The translations under genes and the position numbers were made by a program. Of a DNA stretch of 64,000 nucleotides, positions 1 to 7,458 are shown piece by piece. Each line of letters starts with the position of its first letter. Positions within the stretch are counted from its first letter, which is position 1. Under the pieces are notes generated by a model that saw only the letters and a list, made by a program, of their open reading frames with translations, ran no database searches and was not told the origin of the DNA. The stretch lies in NCBI RefSeq assembly GCF_007748195.1, contig NZ_CP037920.1:1345536-1409535 (forward strand). Direction: 5' to 3'. Source of the DNA: Gimesia aquarii (GTDB lineage: Bacteria > Planctomycetota > Planctomycetia > Planctomycetales > Planctomycetaceae).

Positions 1-531
1 AATTTTCTGATTTCGATTCGCCAGACAGGCTGCTTTCTCTGCGGCTTCGGCAAACAGAACCACGCCTGTTGCATCGGCTCGACAAATACTGCTGATTGTC
101 TCTTTAACGGCTTCTTCCAGTGAAGAACTCAACTCCTGTGACCAACGTGAATTGGTCTGTTGTTCGATTTTTGCCAGTGCATTCTCAACGACAGCTGAAT
201 GAGAGAGCACAATGGCCCGCCATGGTGCGCCCTGCCCTTTTGAGGGAGACACGACCGATGTGGGACGATGGACACTCACTTGAAACTCGCGCAGATAATC
301 TTTCGCAGAAGGAGTCAAAAGTGATCCTGCTGCAATACCAATGGCAGTTTGTCCTTTTGTCTTTTCTGCTAATAAATCTGCAGTGATGACTTTCTCGGTC
401 AAAACAATTGAAGAGTCAGCTATGGAAACAGGTGGTACATTTCCCGTTGCTTGCCTGTCATTGCCCTGCTGGGAAAGGACCGACAAAACATTGTCGACAA
501 CCTGATTAACCAACTCTTCAGAAAACTGCAT
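1..531 (-). CDS. BMC-associated protein of unknown function, C-terminus cut by window edge
   Basis: The reading frame is open from an ATG at 531 to base 1, giving 177 visible residues; its C-terminus lies outside the window. It starts 34 bases after the upstream BMC-P gene, so it belongs to the microcompartment operon. Residues 1-20 (MQFSEELVNQVVDNVLSVLS) form a predicted amphipathic helix like the encapsulation peptides of BMC cargo enzymes, followed by a Gln/Asn/Pro linker. A body with the pattern LTEKVITADLLAE and SLLTPSAKDYLREF then begins; this 'TPxAxDYL' pattern recurs in BMC-associated proteins, but I cannot assign a reaction. No clear Shine-Dalgarno precedes the ATG. Likely an inner cargo protein of the shell; function unknown. 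Confidence 0.75.
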   Translation of the reverse strand, partial: MQFSEELVNQVVDNVLSVLSQQGNDRQATGNVPPVSIADSSIVLTEKVITADLLAEKTKGQTAIGIAAGSLLTPSAKDYLREFQVSVHRPTSVVSPSKGQGAPWRAIVLSHSAVVENALAKIEQQTNSRWSQELSSSLEEAVKETISSICRADATGVVLFAEAAEKAACLANRNQKI

Positions 532-565
532 CAGTTTCAAATTAACTCTATTCTTAAATTTTTCA

Positions 566-823
566 TTAACGATCGATGACACCCAGAGTCGCCCAGCGAA
601 TGGGGGTGTTCTTCACGCCCACCATCTCTCTGACAGCAGCCCCATCAGAGGTCAGCAGTACGGTATCTCCTTTGCCGCACCCCAGTTCATCGATTACCAA
701 CTCAGGAAAACCCTCCGCGTTGCCTTTAATGTCGAGAGTTTGAACCAGCAATAAGCGCCATCCATCCAAACTGGGATGTTTGGATGTTGCGGTTGCTCGT
801 CCGATCACTCGACCTGTCAACAT
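566..823 (-). CDS. BMC-P pentameric shell vertex protein (EutN/CcmL family)
   Basis: This 85-residue protein has the EutN/CcmL fold signature: the start MLTGRVIGRATAT, a central LLLVQTLD strand, the DELGCGKGDTVLL segment, and an end that reads ATLGVIDR. Members form pentamers that cap the vertices of the polyhedral shell. It lies between the aldehyde dehydrogenase and the partial gene at the left edge. It is one of two BMC-P genes here; characterised planctomycete loci carry three, so another may lie to the left. Family assignment is firm; pentamer formation is from family knowledge. Confidence 0.93.
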   Translation of the reverse strand: MLTGRVIGRATATSKHPSLDGWRLLLVQTLDIKGNAEGFPELVIDELGCGKGDTVLLTSDGAAVREMVGVKNTPIRWATLGVIDR

Positions 824-891
824 AAGATTTTAATTCCTGAGATCGTTTTGATTTTGATTAACAGAATTTCGATTCTGCTAACGTTGCTCAA

Positions 892-2322
892 TTAAATAAT
901 TCGTAAGTGTCCCACTGTGGTGGAACGTCGGAAACGAGTGAATGTTAGTGGGTTTGTAACCCCTTCACCGGTGGGAGTGGCAATGCTGAATGAAGCATAT
1001 CCTTCTCCCCCGTTACCTAAAGCGGCTCCACAAGGACCGTTCTGGACAAACAGTGTAGTGTCCATGATGCGGCCCATCTTCGTAATCACTTCAATGTTTC
1101 GTGAATGGATCATACTGGTGTGTCGGAACCCGTGCTCGAATTCTTTGGCCAGTTCAATTCCGTGGTCTGCGTTGCGGCAGCGAACGAATGGTACGAAAGG
1201 CATCATTTGCTCTTCCGGTACGAATGGGTTGTTCGTGTCAGTTTCGCCGTAAAGAAGCTCTGTTCCTGCTGGAACACTAACGCCAATCATGCCGGCCAAG
1301 ACCGAGGCGTCTTTCCCAATCAGATCACGATTGAGAACAGCGTGCCCTCCTGGTTCTTTCGGAGGCGAGAATGCCAGAGCAGTAAGTTGCGCGACCTGCT
1401 GGGAATTGAGTTGATAGCCACCATGCCGTCCCATGGCAGACATCAACTCGTTAAAGATGCTCTCAACAGCAAAGACTTCTTTTTCGCCGATGCAAAGTAA
1501 ATTGTTATCGTAGGCGGCTCCAATGATGATCGATTTCGCAGCATTGTCGAGATCTGCTGTTTCGTCAACAACAACAGGTGGGTTACCAGGTCCGGCAACA
1601 ATCGCTCGCTTCTTGGCACCCAAAGCAGCACGAGCCACTCCCGGACCACCGGTTACACATAAGAGTGGAATTCCCCGATGGTTAAAGATTTCATCTGCCG
1701 TTTCCAGTGTTGGATTTTCCAGGATCGTGACCAGATTTTGCAAACCGGTTGCCTGGTAGATGGCCTTATTAAAACGTCGGACCCCTTCACAGGCAATTTT
1801 TGCTCCGCCCGGGTGTGGATTCACAACCAGCGTATTACCTGAAGCAACCATATTGATAAAGTTACAGGCCAGAGTTGGCAAGGAATGCGTGACAGGAGTA
1901 ATCGCACCAATTACACCAAAGGGAGCGAACTCCGTCAGACTGACTCCGTTATCGCCGGAAACGGATTCGGTCTTCATAAATTCCATGCCGGGAATGTCTT
2001 TGATGAGGTGTAGTTTTTCGATCTTATGATCCAGGCGACCAATTTTTGTCTCTTCGAGTTCGAGACGACCCAATTCATCGGCCTGGGTGTCACAAATCTG
2101 ACGCACAATTTCGAGTGCCTTGGCCCGGTCTTCCAGAGAGGCATTTAACAGTTGTTTTTGTCCTTCGGTTGCCGCGGCGACAGCCTGGTCAACGCAATTG
2201 AAGACACCCCAGTCACCATTTTGATGCGCTGCGGGCGAAGCGGAACCGTAACCGCCTCGATTGTTGAGTTGTGATAACACTTCCTGTACGACACTTCGAA
2301 TGGCATCTTCTGTCGCCTGCAT
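892..2322 (-). CDS. CoA-acylating aldehyde dehydrogenase, BMC cargo (PduP/EutE-like)
   Basis: This 476-residue enzyme of the aldehyde dehydrogenase superfamily would oxidise an aldehyde to acyl-CoA with NAD+ inside the shell. The N-terminal 20 residues ([19 protein letters not shown]) are a predicted amphipathic encapsulation helix, separated by a Gly/Ser/Ala linker from the catalytic body. The nucleotide-binding region includes [11 protein letters not shown] and [13 protein letters not shown]. The catalytic cysteine is most likely the Cys in [10 protein letters not shown] (around residue 278), the position used in PduP/EutE. In characterised planctomycete loci the substrate is L-lactaldehyde from fucose or rhamnose; that is inferred here because the aldolase is not in the window. 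Confidence 0.93.
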   Translation of the reverse strand: MQATEDAIRSVVQEVLSQLNNRGGYGSASPAAHQNGDWGVFNCVDQAVAAATEGQKQLLNASLEDRAKALEIVRQICDTQADELGRLELEETKIGRLDHKIEKLHLIKDIPGMEFMKTESVSGDNGVSLTEFAPFGVIGAITPVTHSLPTLACNFINMVASGNTLVVNPHPGGAKIACEGVRRFNKAIYQATGLQNLVTILENPTLETADEIFNHRGIPLLCVTGGPGVARAALGAKKRAIVAGPGNPPVVVDETADLDNAAKSIIIGAAYDNNLLCIGEKEVFAVESIFNELMSAMGRHGGYQLNSQQVAQLTALAFSPPKEPGGHAVLNRDLIGKDASVLAGMIGVSVPAGTELLYGETDTNNPFVPEEQMMPFVPFVRCRNADHGIELAKEFEHGFRHTSMIHSRNIEVITKMGRIMDTTLFVQNGPCGAALGNGGEGYASFSIATPTGEGVTNPLTFTRFRRSTTVGHLRII

Positions 2323-2393
2323 AATAGGTTTCTCCCGGAGCAGATCAGTTTTGAGCTTGAAAACTCAAGACGACTGTCTCAGTTATTAAAATT

Positions 2394-2912
2394 TCAGTTT
2401 TGGTTTTCCAGGTTATAGTTTTCCATCTGGTTGCGAATCCATCCGTCGAGTTTTGATTTCGTTGGTACTGAGGCAATCATTGCCAGTAATAAAATGGCAA
2501 CCGGCACAAAGCCCAGTGGCTGGTTTTCTGCCATTACGGCGACAAGATTGAGAAAGGCGGCACCTTCCAGTAACGCCATTCCAATTATTAGACGCGTTAA
2601 GAATATCTGGTAGAATTTTCCCAGCATCTCTTCTTCATCTTCGTTGCCTTCTGCTTTGGCAGTTTGCATGGCTTGTTTAAACTGGTTACGGGCCATCATG
2701 TCTGGTACAAAAAATCTGAGGACCAGCATCAATGCTGCTATGCCTATCCCTCCGTACGTGATGACCGGTAAATCGTCGCCGGGAGCCCCTTTGAGGCCAA
2801 TCATAATGACCACAATTCCAAATGTAACCACACCCATGATGAGCGCAATCCAGATGACCATCATGGTCATGCGCATTTGCTGCAAATTGGCTTGTGGTAA
2901 CTGGCTGGACAT
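2394..2912 (-). CDS. Four-helix membrane protein of unknown function inside the BMC operon
   Basis: This 172-residue protein has four hydrophobic segments at about residues 14-38, 50-70, 100-127 and 132-150, with a charged loop (QTAKAEGNEDEEE) between the second and third. It has no signal peptide or catalytic motif I recognise. It sits 24 bases after a BMC-P gene and 71 bases before the aldehyde dehydrogenase, on the same strand, so it is probably co-transcribed with shell and cargo genes. Membrane proteins are not standard parts of BMC shells. A role in substrate transport or in placing the compartment near the membrane is possible but speculative. Confidence 0.85.
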   Translation of the reverse strand: MSSQLPQANLQQMRMTMMVIWIALIMGVVTFGIVVIMIGLKGAPGDDLPVITYGGIGIAALMLVLRFFVPDMMARNQFKQAMQTAKAEGNEDEEEMLGKFYQIFLTRLIIGMALLEGAAFLNLVAVMAENQPLGFVPVAILLLAMIASVPTKSKLDGWIRNQMENYNLENQN

Positions 2913-2936
2913 GGAATGCTTCCGATTCAGATCGTT

Positions 2937-3251
2937 TTATTTCTCTTTTGAGTTAAAAATTTCATTCGCACCAATGTGGACTTGATCAACAATGCCAACA
3001 ATGGCGGCATCGATGGGCAGTGTTTTCGTCTCTGGTGTGAAGCGAGCCGATGACCCTTGCACACACAGTACGACTTCACCCTGCCCTGCTCCGACTGTGT
3101 CCACAACGACAAACGAGCGTCCCGTTGGAGTCAGATCGCTTTGGTCTTTTTCGTTAACCCGCAACGGTTCGACAATGAACAGCGACTGTCCTACCATTGT
3201 CTCAACTTTCTGCGACGAAACGATGCTACCGGTAATTCGTCCTATAAACAT
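2937..3251 (-). CDS. BMC-P pentameric shell vertex protein (EutN/CcmL family)
   Basis: This 104-residue EutN/CcmL-type protein begins MFIGRITGSIVSSQK and shows the family pattern LFIVEPL, then FVVVDTVGAGQGEVVLCVQGSSAR, and ends with a conserved AAIVGIVD segment and a short charged tail. It is longer than the other BMC-P gene at 566-823 and clearly divergent from it, which fits different vertex subtypes in one shell. It follows the acyl kinase gene by 47 bases. Confidence 0.93.
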   Translation of the reverse strand: MFIGRITGSIVSSQKVETMVGQSLFIVEPLRVNEKDQSDLTPTGRSFVVVDTVGAGQGEVVLCVQGSSARFTPETKTLPIDAAIVGIVDQVHIGANEIFNSKEK

Positions 3252-3298
3252 CGAACCAACTCCTCAAAATCCTAAAAGGATGGCAGTCCTCTCAGGCG

Positions 3299-4489
3299 TT
3301 ACGAACGCCCTTCGATGACTTCCACTGTTTGTCGTCCGACGACAATCTCCTCATTCGTCGGTACCACCCAGATTTGTACGTTACTGTCATCTGCCTGAAT
3401 GGCCGTTTCATCTGAGGCTGATTTATTCTTTTCAGCATCCAGACGAATTCCCGCCCATTCCAGATTGGCACATACTTTCTCTCGTAAACTCACGCTGTTT
3501 TCACCGATTCCACCCGTGAAAACAATCGCATCAGCGCCACCAAGCACCGTCAGGTAAGCTCCCAGGTAATGTCGGATGGCAGAGTGGAACACACTGAGTG
3601 CTAACTCTGCTCTGGAATGACCGTTGGCTGCCGCTTCTTCCAGATCGCGACAGTCACCACTCAATCCACTCATTCCTAACAAGCCTCCTTTGCTCGACAG
3701 GTCTTCTAAAAGTTCCGCCAGGGGCTTCCCGGTGGCTTTGATTAGAACCGGTAGAGCAAACGGATCAAAATCACCCACACGATTATTATGAGGCAATCCT
3801 GTTTGGGGACTCATTCCCAGACTGTTGGCTTGTGAGACACCACCTCGCATGGCACACAACGAACTACTTCCTCCCAAGTGGCAAGAGATTAACCGCAGGT
3901 CATCTCTGCCAGTCAACTCGGCCATACGAGTGCCGATATAACGGTGACTGGCACCATGAAAGCCCCAACGTTGAACTTCGTATTCTTCCTGCCAATGATG
4001 TGGAATGGCATAGGTACGATTTTCTGCAGGGATGGTTTCATGGAACGCCGTTTCCAATGCAGCAACCAACGGGATTTCAGGAAACGCCTGACGCAGTTGT
4101 CGCATCGCTCGGGCATACGGAGGATTGTGAGCAGGAGCAATATCTGCTAACGCCTCCATCTTGGTCAGTAATTCTTCGTCTACCAGACGCACGCCACTTA
4201 AGTTTCCAGCAAAGACTGCTTTAAAGCCAATTCCCGCGACTTCGTCGGCTGAACTGAGACAACCCCATTCGGCGTTGGTCAATTGAGACAGACACAAGTT
4301 GACGGCGGCTGCATGGTCGGGCACATGGTCTGTGTTTTCTTCCCGATGCGAACCAATTTCCACAAAGCAATTGCTTTGTTCTTCACCGATACGATCAATG
4401 CCACCGCGTGCAAGTTGCACTTCAGCGGGCATATCGAACAGGCGATACTTGAAACTGGTTGAACCTAAATTAGCAACTAGAACTTTCAT
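3299..4489 (-). CDS. ackA: Acetate-kinase-family acyl kinase of the BMC pathway, altered active site
   Basis: This 396-residue protein of the acetate kinase family would convert acyl-phosphate plus ADP to acid plus ATP, the last step of the compartment pathway. The start at 4489 ([16 protein letters not shown]) matches the family N-terminus; an in-frame ATG at 4531, with a GGGGA upstream, would add 14 residues and cannot be excluded. Retained motifs include the phosphate loop NxGSxSxK, APAHNP, FHGASH, CHLG, the Arg of [18 protein letters not shown] and PTNEEI. Replaced motifs are the usual GHRxVHGG, here GFKAVFAGN, and FDTAFH, here LETAFH. The key Arg and Asp of acetate kinase are therefore Lys and Glu, which suggests an acyl substrate other than acetate. 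Confidence 0.9.
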   Translation of the reverse strand: MKVLVANLGSTSFKYRLFDMPAEVQLARGGIDRIGEEQSNCFVEIGSHREENTDHVPDHAAAVNLCLSQLTNAEWGCLSSADEVAGIGFKAVFAGNLSGVRLVDEELLTKMEALADIAPAHNPPYARAMRQLRQAFPEIPLVAALETAFHETIPAENRTYAIPHHWQEEYEVQRWGFHGASHRYIGTRMAELTGRDDLRLISCHLGGSSSLCAMRGGVSQANSLGMSPQTGLPHNNRVGDFDPFALPVLIKATGKPLAELLEDLSSKGGLLGMSGLSGDCRDLEEAAANGHSRAELALSVFHSAIRHYLGAYLTVLGGADAIVFTGGIGENSVSLREKVCANLEWAGIRLDAEKNKSASDETAIQADDSNVQIWVVPTNEEIVVGRQTVEVIEGRS

Positions 4490-4588
4490 TGCAGGAATCC
4501 ATTCTGTGACAAAAGACTGGTGTTTCAACATCCTGTTCCCCGATCATCACAATTTATGAATCCCGGGAAGAACCAACAGTACGTTTGA

Positions 4589-4858
4589 TTAAATAAAGTG
4601 TGACAATAAACTTTCGGCAGGACGTGCTATCACGTGGGCGCCAACCAGTTCTCCTACTTGAGAAGCAGAGGCAGCACCAGCGTCAACCGCAGCACGAACC
4701 GATCCGATATCTCCTTGTATGACTGTTGTCACGAAAGCACCACCAATTTGAATCTGGTCAACCAGAGTCACGTTGGCAGCTTTCAGCATGGCATCGGATG
4801 CTTCAATTTGAGCAACCAAACCTTTTGTTTCAATAAGACCAATGGCTTCAGAACTCAT
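4589..4858 (-). CDS. BMC-H hexameric shell protein
   Basis: This 89-residue protein is a single BMC domain of the PduA/CcmK type. It starts MSSEAIGLIETKGL, then has SDAMLKAANVTLVDQ, the G-rich loop region, and [25 protein letters not shown]. Hexamers of such proteins tile the shell facets, and the central pore lets metabolites pass. I chose the start at 4858 because AGAGGA stands just upstream; the frame is open back to 4978, but the extra 40 residues do not look like a BMC domain. It is a paralogue of the BMC-H gene immediately upstream. Confidence 0.95.
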   Translation of the reverse strand: MSSEAIGLIETKGLVAQIEASDAMLKAANVTLVDQIQIGGAFVTTVIQGDIGSVRAAVDAGAASASQVGELVGAHVIARPAESLLSHFI

Positions 4859-4914
4859 TTTGTCCTCTTTATATTTAGTTGTGATGGGTTTGGCTGAAGG
4901 ACCTGCTGACTCAT

Positions 4915-4935
4915 ACCAGTTGAACGTCAACTGGT
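4915..4935 (-). other. Perfect hairpin between the two BMC-H genes
   Basis: ACCAGTTGA, a three-base loop, then TCAACTGGT gives a perfect nine-pair stem in the 138-base gap between the shell genes. No T-run follows on the minus strand, so it resembles an mRNA-stabilising or processing hairpin more than a terminator. Function is inferred. Confidence 0.55.
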
Positions 4936-4996
4936 TTTCATCATCGATACGATCGGATTCAGGAGTTTCAGCCGTCAATGTTGGTAACCCGTTATG

Positions 4997-5293
4997 TTAT
5001 TTCTTGGCAGCAGTTTTATTTGGCAGAATGCTGGCAAGTTCTTCGTGAGGACGTGGAATCACTTGAACGCTGACAACTTCGCCTACTTTGCTGGCAGAAG
5101 CAGCACCGGCATCGACGGCAGCTTTGACAGCAGCGACGTCACCGACAACAAATGCAGTGACCAGTCCACTACCCACTTTTTCCCAGCCAACCATTTGTAC
5201 GTTGGCAGATTTCAACATTGCATCGGCGGCTTCAATCAGGCTGATAAGCCCTTTTGTTTCCACCATTCCCAGGGCTTCCATTGCTTTCGCCAT
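4997..5293 (-). CDS. BMC-H hexameric shell protein
   Basis: This 98-residue single-BMC-domain protein begins [16 protein letters not shown] and continues with [41 protein letters not shown] and the strand [13 protein letters not shown], ending in a Lys-rich tail. AAAGGAG lies at a good distance upstream of the ATG, one of the strongest ribosome sites in the operon, as expected for an abundant shell protein. It is the first of two adjacent BMC-H genes and is separated by hairpin-containing gaps from pduL upstream and from its paralogue downstream. Confidence 0.95.
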   Translation of the reverse strand: MAKAMEALGMVETKGLISLIEAADAMLKSANVQMVGWEKVGSGLVTAFVVGDVAAVKAAVDAGAASASKVGEVVSVQVIPRPHEELASILPNKTAAKK

Positions 5294-5347
5294 GAGTTAG
5301 TTCTCCTTTTAGAGATAGTTAAGAAAAAACAGTTCGTCATTTTAATC

Positions 5348-5365
5348 AGAACCAAAGTCGGTTCT
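5348..5365 (-). other. Small hairpin between pduL and the first BMC-H gene
   Basis: AGAACC, six bases, then GGTTCT forms a perfect six-pair stem in the 135-base gap upstream of the strongly initiated BMC-H gene. It may mark an mRNA processing or stability site, or a secondary promoter region; no terminator T-run follows on the minus strand. Confidence 0.4.
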
Positions 5366-5428
5366 TCAACAATATTAAAGAGATTCTTCTAACTTGATTG
5401 TCAGAGGAATTTACTTCTCATTTCAAAA

Positions 5429-6133
5429 TTAGCTGTGTTTGCATTTACAGCCTTCAGGAACAAACAGCTTGACTGAAGTGGCGTGATCCAGATCAACGGC
5501 GTTCCCTTCATCAGTATCAATGTGTACTTCCAGTTTCACTTCCGGGTTTTCGCGTACGACGACGTCTTCCAGAACTGTCGTGCAGCCATTTGATTCGATC
5601 CTCAGGTGCAATTTGTCACCATTGGCACAACCATAATGAGCACAATCTGCGGGCGACATATGTACGTGGCGTGCGGCACGAATTACTCCCTTATCCAGTT
5701 CGACGACTCCTTTGGGGCCCATCAATACACAACCGGGCGTATTTTCCAGGTCACCACTGATACGAATGGGGACTTCCAGGCCAAGCGAGATCGTGTCGGT
5801 AAAGGCCAGTTCTACTTGGGTATCACCACGGCAAGGGCCTAAAACACGCACATTGGGAATCATGCGACGACGTGGACCCACGATGGCGACGGTCTGTGTG
5901 GCGGCGAAGTAGCCTTCCTGGTAGAGGTCTTTTTGTACTTCTAATTGAGCACCTTTACCAAACAGTACTTCGAGGTGTTCTTGTGAAAGGTGAATGTGCC
6001 GAGCAGAGATATTGACAACGAGCGGGTTCGGAGCAGAAGAGGGTGCTGCCGCACTTCCAAGTTGCTGCCCTAAGGCCTGACGAACCAGTTGCTCAATCTG
6101 GGAACGTGATATGGAGTTTGTAAGCTGTGTCAT
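5429..6133 (-). CDS. pduL: Phosphotransacylase, PduL type, BMC cargo
   Basis: This 234-residue PduL-family enzyme exchanges CoA for phosphate on an acyl group, making acyl-phosphate and recycling CoA within the shell. Residues about 7-24 ([18 protein letters not shown]) form a predicted amphipathic encapsulation helix, then a Ser/Ala/Pro linker. The two zinc-binding regions are [10 protein letters not shown] and [11 protein letters not shown]; the conserved [10 protein letters not shown] and HIDTDEGNA segments are also present. The ATG at 6133 was chosen; an upstream in-frame TTG at 6148 is less likely. It is the first structural gene after the DeoR regulator. Confidence 0.95.
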   Translation of the reverse strand: MTQLTNSISRSQIEQLVRQALGQQLGSAAAPSSAPNPLVVNISARHIHLSQEHLEVLFGKGAQLEVQKDLYQEGYFAATQTVAIVGPRRRMIPNVRVLGPCRGDTQVELAFTDTISLGLEVPIRISGDLENTPGCVLMGPKGVVELDKGVIRAARHVHMSPADCAHYGCANGDKLHLRIESNGCTTVLEDVVVRENPEVKLEVHIDTDEGNAVDLDHATSVKLFVPEGCKCKHS

Positions 6134-6190
6134 AATATCGGGTCTCAATTTCTTGAATTGGATAAGTTATCTGTTTTTGTATGGGGTGTT

Positions 6191-6952
6191 TTATGTTTCA
6201 ACGACCGTTAACTCGATCCCTGCATCCTGGATCACTGACTTCCATTTCTCTGAAATTCCATCATCAACAACGATGTGGTCCACCGCACTGAGGGGGCATA
6301 AATGGGCCAGTGCCGAATGACCAAATTTGGTACTGTCTGTGACAACAATGACTTCTTCTGCAGCTGCAAACATTTGTTGTTCGGTTTCCACTAAGAGCAT
6401 GTTGCTGTTGTAAAGTCCATCCTCTGTAATACCGCCTACACTGATAATTAAACGTCGAACATTGACGCTCTTGAGTGATTCGACTGCTGTCTTGCCTAGT
6501 GCGACGCCTGTTTTGGGGAACAGAAATCCTCCGATTAACATCAAATCGATATTGGGTTGATTGACCAACAAGTTGGCAATCGGTAGTGAATTCGTAACGA
6601 CCTGTAGTTGTTTTCCCGCCAGTTGGCGGGCCACTTCCAAAGTGGTTGTGCCTCCATCCATAAGCACTGCTTCTCCGGGAGAGATCATGTTGGCTACAGT
6701 TTGTGCGATTAGCCTTTTTTGCCCAGAGGACATAAAAGACCGATCTTCAAATGTAGCTAATGATTCTCCACTGTAAGCGGCCCCACCTCGGGTCCGTCGA
6801 ATCTGACCGATTCCGTCAAGATACTCCAAATCCCTTCGAATGGTCGATTCAGAAGCACCCACAGAATCCATCAAATCCACAAGGGACACAAAACCCTTGT
6901 TTTCAACAATCTTTAGGATGCTTTCCCGTCTTTCGTCAAGCAACATTGACAT
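6191..6952 (-). CDS. DeoR-family transcriptional regulator of the BMC operon
   Basis: This 253-residue DeoR-type protein has an N-terminal winged helix at about residues 6-60 (ERRESILKIVENKGFVS, SESTIRRDLEYLD, IRRTRGGA) and a C-terminal sugar-phosphate-sensing DeoRC domain (DGGTTTLEVARQL, VVTNSL, IGGFLF, SVGGITEDGLYNS). A very good ribosome site (AGGAGG) precedes the ATG. It is the first gene of the operon, 57 bases before pduL. DeoR regulators usually repress until a sugar-phosphate inducer binds, so fuculose-1-phosphate or rhamnulose-1-phosphate is a reasonable but untested inducer. Confidence 0.93.
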   Translation of the reverse strand: MSMLLDERRESILKIVENKGFVSLVDLMDSVGASESTIRRDLEYLDGIGQIRRTRGGAAYSGESLATFEDRSFMSSGQKRLIAQTVANMISPGEAVLMDGGTTTLEVARQLAGKQLQVVTNSLPIANLLVNQPNIDLMLIGGFLFPKTGVALGKTAVESLKSVNVRRLIISVGGITEDGLYNSNMLLVETEQQMFAAAEEVIVVTDSTKFGHSALAHLCPLSAVDHIVVDDGISEKWKSVIQDAGIELTVVET

Positions 6953-7011
6953 GCAAACTCCTCCTGAGACGATATAATTCCCTAAAGAATATGCCTTCCA
7001 AAGTGCTTCAT

Positions 7012-7064
7012 TTCAATCATTATTTGCAAAATAACATCAAATTCTTTCAAAATCAATCATTATC
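7012..7064 (-). promoter_or_regulatory. Candidate regulator-binding direct repeats upstream of the BMC operon
   Basis: TCAATCATTAT occurs at 7012-7022 and again at 7053-7063, in an AT-rich stretch 60-110 bases upstream of the DeoR start. The spacing of 41 bases is close to four helical turns, which suits a DNA-bending repressor. The rest of the 506-base gap from 6953 to 7458 shows no gene I can support. Confidence 0.45.
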
Positions 7065-7458
7065 TGTCAGTTGTTTTGAATTTTCCTAAAGACTTCATCT
7101 TTCCTAAAGCAAATATTCATTTTGAACCGGAATTCAGTAAAGTTTAGTAAAACAACCTGTTTTGAACTCTGCTCAAAGTCCCAGTTTCGTTTTGCTTTCG
7201 CTCCTGCTGTACGTTTCAGGAAGGATTTAAAACAGGCTAAGATCAAGTGCCGTTTCAGCTTTCAACGTTTACATATGAAAGAGTCTTCTTATTCGAGTGT
7301 AACGGTTGTTCTTATTTGACCGATTTTGCGTGTTCAAATCATCTCTGCTGATTAGATTCGAATGAAACGATGACACATCCGAGTCCGTTGATGTCGATCT
7401 AAGTTGTTAGGGCTGCGCACAAGGACTGTGCGTTGAATAACTGTCAGGGAGGATCACG

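Noticed and set aside
3832..4224. 130-residue plus-strand frame inside the acyl kinase gene
   Set aside because: It lies opposite a gene with clear family motifs and has no recognisable domain or ribosome site.
4859..4978. Forty-residue N-terminal extension of the second BMC-H protein
   Set aside because: A strong ribosome site lies directly before the internal ATG at 4858, the extension has no BMC-domain similarity, and it contains a hairpin.
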